DNA of 13,853 bases from Methanomethylovorans sp. PtaU1.Bin073. GTDB lineage: Archaea > Halobacteriota > Methanosarcinia > Methanosarcinales > Methanosarcinaceae. Where the stretch lies: positions 1 to 13,853 of the forward strand of contig MVQW01000285.1 in assembly GCA_002067265.1 (NCBI GenBank), in the 5' to 3' direction. The notes beneath the pieces are model-generated. The model had not been told where the DNA came from, made no database searches, and was given only the letters and a program-made list of their open reading frames with translations. This document shows positions 7,201 to 12,639 of the stretch, piece by piece. Both the position numbers and the translations under genes were made by a program. Positions within the stretch are counted from its first letter, which is position 1, and every line of letters starts with the position of its first letter.

Positions 7201-7201
7201 T
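7128..7201 (+). repeat. Direct repeat, copy B (decayed hsdS 3' end)
   Basis: This is the partner of 5107-5180. The first 24 bases are identical, and differences cluster in the later, less conserved codons. The shared GAGGCATAAT at the end precedes the ATPase start in copy A and the hsdR start in copy B, so both genes inherited the same translation signal. Confidence 0.9.
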
Positions 7202-7202
7202 T

Positions 7203-10200
7203 GTGGAAAATGATAACTTTGAGATCAATGAGAAGATTCTTTCTCAGATTCCGGCAGTACAGCTTCTAATAAACCTCGGTTATGAATACCTGAGTCCTGT
7301 AGAGGCACTGAAAGAGAGGCAAAACCGCAGCTCCAATGTACTCCTTGAGAACATCCTGCGCAGCCAGCTAAAGAGAATAAACAGGATACAATACAGAGGA
7401 AATGAGTACCTTTTCAGTGAAGAGAACATCCAGTCCGCCATCGAGAAACTGAAAAATGTTAGATACGATGGACTGCTGAAAACTAACGAATCAGTATATG
7501 ATCTCTTGACCCTTGGAACTGCAATGGAGCAAACCATTGAAGGCAACTCCAAGAGCTTCAACCTGAATTATATCGACTGGCGAAATCCTGAAAGGAACAG
7601 CTTTCATGTAACTGTTGAGTACAACGTCCAGCGCTCCAGAAGTACTGAAACAGTCCGACCGGACATAGTGCTGTTTGTCAACGGAATTCCTTTTTCTGTA
7701 ATTGAATGCAAAGCCCCGCAGATAGATGTGGCTCAGGCAGTATCACAATCAATCAGGAACCAGAACGATGGCTATATTCCTAAACTCTATACTTACACTC
7801 AACTGCTACTTGCCACAAACAAGAACGATGCAAAGTATGCAACAACAGGAAGTGCCACAAAGTTCTGGAGCATATGGAAAGAAAAGCAGACAGAAGCAGG
7901 CAATCCTGAGTTTGAAAAACTTCAGGAACTGGTCAACAAGTCGCTGGAAAAAGACATAATTTCAAAAATTGCATCCACATTTAACATTGAACCCGAAACA
8001 CTGGAAAAAGAACGTCTTGTTACAGAACAGGACAGAACGATATATTCACTATGCCGTCCAGAAAGGTTGCTGGAACTTGCATGGAAGTTTACCGTGTTTG
8101 ATGCCGGAATCAAGAAAATAGCTAGATACCAGCAGTATTTTGTCATAAAATCAACCCTCAGACGCACAAAACAATTCAAAGAAGACGGAGCACGCAGAGG
8201 AGGAATAATCTGGCATACACAGGGTTCAGGTAAATCCCTTACAATGGTAATGCTGACAAGAAACCTTGCCCTTGATCCTGAACTATTAAACCCCCGTATT
8301 GTCCTGGTTACAGACAGGGACGACCTTGATAAACAACTTGGAAACACATTTGCAGCATGTGGTCTTGAAGCAAACCGTGCCACATCCGGACGAAATCTTC
8401 TGGAGCTAATTACCAATAAAGAATCAGGCATCATTACTACACTGATCCACAAATTTGACAAAGCATATGCTGCTGAAAAATACCAGGATGAATCCCCTAA
8501 CATTTTCGTTCTTGTCGATGAGAGCCACCGCACCCAGTTTGGTTCATTCTCTGCACGCATGAGACAAATATTCCCCAATGCATGCTATCTTGGATTCACT
8601 GGAACTCCCCTGATGAAAAAAGAAAAGAACAGCTTCACAAAATTCGGAGGGCTCCTTGAACCTTATTATTCTATAACACAAGCAGTAGAAGACGGTGCTG
8701 TTGTCCCACTCCTCTATGAAGGAAGACATGTGGAAATGACCCAAAACCAGATAGCTGTTGACCTCTGGTTCGAACGCCATACCAAAGGACTCACTGAAGA
8801 GCAAAAAGCAGACCTTAAACGCAAATATTCACGGGCTGAAATGCTGAACAAAGCAGAACAGGTCATTTACATGAGGGCATTTGATATCAGTGAGCACTAT
8901 CGTGAAAACTGGCAGGGAACTGGGTTCAAGGCCCAGCTCGTAGCTCCAAGTAAACCTGCTGCCCTGAAATATCATGAATACCTGAACGAAATAGGCACCG
9001 TTACATCAGAAGTTGTCATTTCCCCACCGGATATGCGTGAAAGTTACGATGAGACAGATGATGAAGCAACCGATGAAGTTGTCAAATTCTGGCAAAAAAT
9101 GATGAAACGCTATGGTAATGAAGAAGAATACACAAAACAAATTATCAACCAGTTCAAACATGGAAACGATCCGGAAATACTGATAGTAGTAAGCAAACTG
9201 ATAACAGGATTTGACGCTCCTAAAAATACCGTATTGTATCTGTGTAGAGTTTTACGAGAGCACACCCTTCTTCAAGCCATTGCAAGGGTTAATCGTATTC
9301 ATGAAAACAAAGAATTTGGATTCATCATAGATTATGCAAGTATTCTCGGAGAACTGGACAAAGCCCTGACAATGTACAGCGCATTTGAAGGCTTCGACGA
9401 GTCTGATATTGCAGGTACACTCAGTTCAATAAACAGGGAAATTGAAAAACTACCGGAAAGATACTCAAACCTCTGGGATTTCTTCAAAACAGTAAAACAT
9501 GCTTATGATGAAGAAGAATACGAACGTTTACTGGCAGATGAGGAACTAAGAGAGGATTTTTATGCTCGTCTTTCCGAGTATTCCAGAAATCTCTCAATTG
9601 CCCTGTCTTCTGACCGCTTTTTATCAGAAACGGACGAGGATACATTATCAAGATACAAAGCCGACCTTTGTAAATTCCAATCTCTGAAAAAGTCAGTTAA
9701 ATTGCGATATGCGGAAGCAATTGATTACAGAGACTATGAACCAAAAATAAAGAAGCTTCTGGATACACACATACAGGCAGATGAAGTAATACAACTCAAC
9801 GAACCCGTCAATATCTTTGATAATGAAATGTTCGACCAGGTTAAGGAAGAACATGGAATTTATGATACAAAAAAGACCGCTGCCTCCAGAGCCGATACAA
9901 TTGCACATGCCACCAAAAAAGTGATCATTGACAAAATGGACACTGATCCTGCTTTCTATGAGAAATTCTCAAAGCTGATACAGCAGGCTATCGAAGATTT
10001 TAGAGCAAAGAGAATCTCAGATATGGACTATCTAATAAAAGTCACAGATATCAGAAACAAGATAGTTGGAAAAGTACATGATAAAGTACCAGGACAACTA
10101 ACTGATAATGAAGATGCTATAGCTTATTACGGGGTTATCAAACCCTTTATAAAAAAGAATGAACTGGACGAAAATGAACTGGATTCCATTATCGCAGATA

Positions 10201-10409
10201 CTGCCATAGCTATCCATGAAATCATTCAGAAACACAACAAAGTCAATTTCTGGGATGATGAAGATGCTAAAAACCAAACCGTCAATGAAATTGATGACTA
10301 TCTGTACGATGAATTGAAAAACGCACAAGATATCGATCTGTCAACTGAACAAATGGACGAAATTATAGATAAAGTCCTGCAGGTTGCAGAACACAGGAGT
10401 TACAAATGA
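7203..10409 (+). CDS. hsdR: Type I restriction enzyme motor and nuclease subunit
   Basis: HsdR (1068 aa) pumps DNA past the complex using ATP and cuts it when translocation stalls. The N-terminal nuclease has the PD-(D/E)xK pattern: PD at 153-154 and ECK at 168-170. The SF2 motor follows: Walker A TQGSGKS at 339-345, motif II DESH at 439-442, motif III FTGTP at 465-469, and motif VI QAIARVNR at 691-698. The C-terminal 350 residues are the helical part that docks on HsdM. Length and motifs are complete. The start is GTG 7203, placed by GGAGG at 7191-7195 and a 7-nt spacer. The stop overlaps the next gene as ATGA. Before the ATPase gene arrived, hsdR was probably coupled directly to hsdS. Confidence 0.97.
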   Translation: MENDNFEINEKILSQIPAVQLLINLGYEYLSPVEALKERQNRSSNVLLENILRSQLKRINRIQYRGNEYLFSEENIQSAIEKLKNVRYDGLLKTNESVYDLLTLGTAMEQTIEGNSKSFNLNYIDWRNPERNSFHVTVEYNVQRSRSTETVRPDIVLFVNGIPFSVIECKAPQIDVAQAVSQSIRNQNDGYIPKLYTYTQLLLATNKNDAKYATTGSATKFWSIWKEKQTEAGNPEFEKLQELVNKSLEKDIISKIASTFNIEPETLEKERLVTEQDRTIYSLCRPERLLELAWKFTVFDAGIKKIARYQQYFVIKSTLRRTKQFKEDGARRGGIIWHTQGSGKSLTMVMLTRNLALDPELLNPRIVLVTDRDDLDKQLGNTFAACGLEANRATSGRNLLELITNKESGIITTLIHKFDKAYAAEKYQDESPNIFVLVDESHRTQFGSFSARMRQIFPNACYLGFTGTPLMKKEKNSFTKFGGLLEPYYSITQAVEDGAVVPLLYEGRHVEMTQNQIAVDLWFERHTKGLTEEQKADLKRKYSRAEMLNKAEQVIYMRAFDISEHYRENWQGTGFKAQLVAPSKPAALKYHEYLNEIGTVTSEVVISPPDMRESYDETDDEATDEVVKFWQKMMKRYGNEEEYTKQIINQFKHGNDPEILIVVSKLITGFDAPKNTVLYLCRVLREHTLLQAIARVNRIHENKEFGFIIDYASILGELDKALTMYSAFEGFDESDIAGTLSSINREIEKLPERYSNLWDFFKTVKHAYDEEEYERLLADEELREDFYARLSEYSRNLSIALSSDRFLSETDEDTLSRYKADLCKFQSLKKSVKLRYAEAIDYRDYEPKIKKLLDTHIQADEVIQLNEPVNIFDNEMFDQVKEEHGIYDTKKTAASRADTIAHATKKVIIDKMDTDPAFYEKFSKLIQQAIEDFRAKRISDMDYLIKVTDIRNKIVGKVHDKVPGQLTDNEDAIAYYGVIKPFIKKNELDENELDSIIADTAIAIHEIIQKHNKVNFWDDEDAKNQTVNEIDDYLYDELKNAQDIDLSTEQMDEIIDKVLQVAEHRSYK

Positions 10410-11131
10410 CCGTAGAAACAAATTGTGAAAAACGGTCATTTACCTATGGTAAAAAAACCATTGAATACCAGCTCTTTTGCTCCAAAAGAAAAACACTGGA
10501 AATTGCAGTTCATCCTGACAGTATAATAATTGTCAAAGCACCGAATGATTCTGAAATATCACTAATTGAAAAAAAGATACATAAAAGAGCAAGGTGGATC
10601 CTAAAACAGTTTGCTTATTTCCAGCAATTCACTCCAAAAACACCAGAGAGAGTTTACATTAGCGGAGAGACACACCTGTATCTTGGAAAACAATATCGTT
10701 TAAAAGTCACACAGGGACAGGAAAATAGCGTAAAACTGTCTAGAGGGATTTTCCAGGTTAGCTGTAGCGATGAACCAAAACCAGAATTAGTAAAAAAACT
10801 CATGAAAAAATGGTATATGGATAAGGCAAAGATTCAATTTAATAAAAGTTTTGAGATATACTGGCCAAAGTTTAATTCTATGGGCTTTGATAAACCTTCA
10901 ATTTCTGTAAAACGGATGCAAAAAAGGTGGGGAAGCCTGTCAGAAAAAGGCACCATGATGCTAAATACAGAACTTATCAAAGCCCCTAAAGAATGCATTG
11001 ATTATGTGATTGTTCATGAACTCTGCCATTTAAAGCATCATAACCATAGTTCTGAATATTACAAAATGCTTGATTCATTTATGCCAGATTGGGAAAAGAT
11101 AAAACATAAACTAGAACTCAGTATGGCTTAA
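10406..11131 (+). CDS. YgjP-like zinc metallopeptidase (DUF45 type)
   Basis: This 241-residue protein carries HELCH at 204-208 with a third likely zinc ligand, H214, in the HxxxxxHS arrangement of YgjP/SprT-like minigluzincins. RWGSLS at 175-180 is another family hallmark. The N-terminal half is mixed beta and helical, without a signal peptide or membrane segment, so it is cytoplasmic. Genes of this family often follow hsdR in type I operons. Their substrate is unknown; turnover of HsdR or of another complex member is an attractive idea, since type I nucleases are known to be controlled by proteolysis in bacteria (ClpXP). It overlaps hsdR by 4 nt (ATGA), so it belongs to the same transcript and is probably the last gene of the operon. 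Confidence 0.9.
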   Translation: MTVETNCEKRSFTYGKKTIEYQLFCSKRKTLEIAVHPDSIIIVKAPNDSEISLIEKKIHKRARWILKQFAYFQQFTPKTPERVYISGETHLYLGKQYRLKVTQGQENSVKLSRGIFQVSCSDEPKPELVKKLMKKWYMDKAKIQFNKSFEIYWPKFNSMGFDKPSISVKRMQKRWGSLSEKGTMMLNTELIKAPKECIDYVIVHELCHLKHHNHSSEYYKMLDSFMPDWEKIKHKLELSMA

Positions 11132-11151
11132 AACCAAAATCCCTATGAAAT

Positions 11152-11170
11152 TACTCAAGACATTTGAGTA
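11152..11170. terminator. Perfect 7-bp hairpin just after the RM operon
   Basis: TACTCAA (11152-11158) pairs with TTGAGTA (11164-11170) around a 5-nt loop, 21 bp after the metallopeptidase stop. It lies at the 3' end of both the RM operon and the convergent initiator relic. No T run follows on the plus strand, so a terminator role is only suggested by its position. Confidence 0.35.
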
Positions 11171-11410
11171 TATCTTGGATCATGGACAGGTGCCACATAT
11201 CTCGTCCTTCTTCGCATACCCTTGCCGGAAAAATCAGCATCAATTAGTCTTGAAACATGCATTTTTTCTATGATCTCATAGAAACGGGTATACCAAGCTC
11301 TGTAACCTCGTGGAATGACGTGTATAGCTCACCAACCTGAAGCTTATTGTCCTTTGCTATCATACCAAGTAAAGTGTTCTCATGATCAGAAAGCGATTTG
11401 ATATTACGAC
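11155..11410 (-). pseudogene. Frameshifted C-terminal fragment of an Orc1/Cdc6 replication initiator
   Basis: The minus strand reads SLSDHENTLLGMIAKDN and VGELYTSFHE. A frame change near 11300-11314 follows, then YTRFYEIIEKM, RLIDADF, GKGMRRRTRYVAP and TGA at 11157-11155. This is the winged-helix end of archaeal Orc1/Cdc6: LS..E..LL, a G.LY segment, RFY.II.KM, then a basic GKG.R.RTRY wing. The AAA+ ATPase part is absent, and I see no sign of it upstream on that strand, where TPR sequence takes over near 11402. It is a dead remnant, probably from a plasmid or an integrated element that carried its own initiator. Confidence 0.75.
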
Positions 11411-11653
11411 AAAGATGAAGAAGCCGTGAAGCTTGCAATTAATAAGAAATTGCTTGATCCTGAACATCCTAATGTTTCAGGCTGCATCAACAATCTGGCT
11501 TTACTGTATGATTCAATGGGAAGGTATGAGGAAGCATTATCGCTTTACAAACAAGCTCTTGAAATCAGTGAAAAAGCACTTGGTAAAGCCCATCCCACCT
11601 ACAAAACTATAAACGATAATTTAAACTCACTTCTATTTAAACTCGGCCAATAA
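11402..11653 (+). pseudogene. 5'-truncated TPR (kinesin-light-chain-like) protein fragment
   Basis: After TGA at 11399-11401 the frame reads YYDKDEEAVKLAINKKLLD, then PEHPNVSGCINNLALLYDS, MGRYEEALSLYKQALEISEK and KAHPTYKTINDNLNSLL, to TAA at 11651-11653. The PEHPNV and NNLALLYDSMGRYEEAL patterns are those of the 42-residue TPRs common in Methanosarcina. About one and a half repeats remain. A start at GTG 11426 is possible (75 aa), but the homologous sequence begins before it and I see no ribosome-binding site or promoter. I therefore read it as the 3' end of a larger gene cut at the junction with the initiator relic. Confidence 0.7.
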
Positions 11654-11674
11654 TCCATAATTTCAATAGTAACT

Positions 11675-11684
11675 CTTATATATT
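11675..11684 (+). promoter_or_regulatory. TATA box of the downstream small-gene operon
   Basis: CTTATATATT at 11675-11684 is a strong archaeal TATA element, with A-rich sequence before it as a possible BRE. The predicted transcription start is near 11705, which gives a leader of about 40 nt. AGGAG at 11731-11735 sits 9 nt before ATG 11745. Confidence 0.7.
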
Positions 11685-11704
11685 ATTCCACCAATTTTTA
11701 CATT

Positions 11705-11722
11705 GTCATGCGCCAACATGAC
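11705..11722. promoter_or_regulatory. Dyad GTCATG-CGCCAA-CATGAC at the predicted transcription start
   Basis: GTCATG (11705-11710) and CATGAC (11717-11722) are perfect complements around CGCCAA. The dyad lies on the predicted start site, so it could be a repressor operator or a hairpin at the 5' end of the message. The spacer is the same as in the dyad at 167-188. Confidence 0.5.
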
Positions 11723-11744
11723 GTAAACTAAGGAGCAAACTATT

Positions 11745-11957
11745 ATGTCGAATATCGAAAACTCATTAGACGTAGCTTCAGCTATGTCTATCAGAGGCTG
11801 TGAAGCCTCTCTGAAAGACATTTCTGTAAGATCCCGCGAGATAGCTTCGCTAATCTACGATGACAACAGAGAACTCATTGACAATGATGCAGAGTTTGGT
11901 TCTGAATGGAACAAGCGTGTAGCAAGAACTATCAAACATCTCGCAGGGGTGGCATGA
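11745..11957 (+). CDS. Small acidic protein of unknown function, 70 aa
   Basis: I do not recognise this protein. It is soluble and mostly helical by eye, with one cysteine (C19, in IRGCEASLKD) and a basic end (NKRVARTIKHLAGVA). It is the first gene of the downstream operon, with its own TATA box and a good AGGAG. Its stop overlaps the next start as ATGA at 11954-11957. Its last codons double as the ribosome-binding site (GCAGGGGTGG, 11943-11952) of the next gene. A DNA-binding or regulatory role would suit a first gene of this size, but nothing in the sequence proves it. Confidence 0.75.
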   Translation: MSNIENSLDVASAMSIRGCEASLKDISVRSREIASLIYDDNRELIDNDAEFGSEWNKRVARTIKHLAGVA

Positions 11958-11959
11958 TG
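11943..11959 (+). repeat. Stop/RBS/start cassette, copy 1
   Basis: GCAGGGGTGG, one base, then ATGATG. It encodes the last residues (AGVA) and stop of the 70-aa protein, and supplies the ribosome-binding site and Met-Met start of the next. The same cassette returns at 12403-12419 with only the base before ATGATG changed (C to T). Confidence 0.8.
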
Positions 11960-12103
11960 TCGCGGCTTGTCTTGCGGCCTTTCAAGGAGCATTCCGAATC
12001 TGCAGAGGAGATACTTGGATTTAGCGAGGGAGTGTTCTACACTTCACAGAAGCACAGGGTCCTCCTGGTCCCTGTTCCCGAACAAAAAGAGGTGTCAAGA
12101 TGA
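11954..12103 (+). CDS. Small protein of unknown function, 49 aa
   Basis: The protein starts MMSRLVLRPFKEHSESAEEI and ends VLLVPVPEQKEVSR. I do not recognise it. It looks like a compact beta-containing protein without membrane segments. An in-frame upstream start at 11906 is possible, but ATG 11954 sits in an ATGA overlap behind GCAGGGGTGG, which decides the start. Its own stop forms another ATGA with the next gene (12100-12103). Tight coupling on both sides supports a real gene despite its size. Confidence 0.7.
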   Translation: MMSRLVLRPFKEHSESAEEILGFSEGVFYTSQKHRVLLVPVPEQKEVSR

Positions 12104-12417
12104 TATCCTCTTTCCTGTATGAGGTCAGACATATCATCTTCTTCTATATCATAGGGGACCTGATAACCACCCAGGCAGCCTTGAGACTGGGTGCCTATGA
12201 AGCCAATCCTTTCCTGATAAGCTTTACAACATCAGTGGTCCTGAAGCTTGTCTTTCTGGTCCTGCTGTTTATTGTCTACAGGTCCCTGCAACAAAGAAAA
12301 CTTTCCTGGGATATATGCAGGCACTCCATAGCAGGTATCGGAGTGATCGCCACGGTCAGCAATCTGCTTGTGATCCTGTGGGGATCTTCAATATTCCAGC
12401 TTGCAGGGGTGGTATGA
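12100..12417 (+). CDS. DUF5658-like membrane protein, 105 aa
   Basis: This is a small integral membrane protein with three likely transmembrane segments at about residues 10-30, 40-63 and 76-99. The early stretch YIIGDLITTQAALRLGAYEANPF has the G-D-x-x-T-T and G-x-x-E-x-N-P pattern that I associate with DUF5658, a family of unknown function frequent in archaea. A basic loop (RSLQQRKLSWDICRH) separates segments two and three. It starts in an ATGA overlap behind GAGGTG and ends in another ATGA, so it is translated in step with its neighbours. It may anchor a complex of the element at the membrane; that is inference from context. Confidence 0.8.
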   Translation: MISSFLYEVRHIIFFYIIGDLITTQAALRLGAYEANPFLISFTTSVVLKLVFLVLLFIVYRSLQQRKLSWDICRHSIAGIGVIATVSNLLVILWGSSIFQLAGVV

Positions 12418-12419
12418 TG
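12403..12419 (+). repeat. Stop/RBS/start cassette, copy 2
   Basis: This matches 16 of 17 bases of the cassette at 11943-11959, in the same position relative to both genes: it ends the DUF5658-like protein with AGVV and begins the next with Met-Met. The two flanking gene pairs are otherwise unrelated. Confidence 0.8.
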
Positions 12420-12605
12420 GCACGGGCAAAATACCGCATCAAGCACAATAACGGCAGCGGGATGTATGTTACTTTGCCGTCAGAGCTGGCCTGTTCCCTG
12501 GGGATCAAGGACCTGGAAGGGAATCTCAAGGTGAGGTGTGTCAGGTTCGAGCTTGGCCATGATGATAAAGGACCGTATGGTATCATCAGGCCAGCAGCGG
12601 ACTGA
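12414..12605 (+). CDS. Small AbrB-like protein, 63 aa
   Basis: The stretch from NGSGMYVTLPSELACSLGI to GNLKVRCVRFELG follows the pattern of an AbrB/SpoVT swapped hairpin: a short strand, VTLP, a helix ending LGI, then a second strand. Such proteins dimerise and bind DNA, often as operon autoregulators or antitoxins. The match is by pattern only, and the usual acidic GD after LGI is replaced by DLEGN. The start is fixed by the ATGA overlap at 12414-12417; an upstream in-frame start at 12315 would overlap the membrane protein by 103 nt. If it does bind DNA, the dyad at 11705-11722 is an obvious candidate site. Confidence 0.65.
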   Translation: MMARAKYRIKHNNGSGMYVTLPSELACSLGIKDLEGNLKVRCVRFELGHDDKGPYGIIRPAAD

Positions 12606-12639
12606 GCCAGGAAATATTCTCTGCTTAATTTACCTGCGT

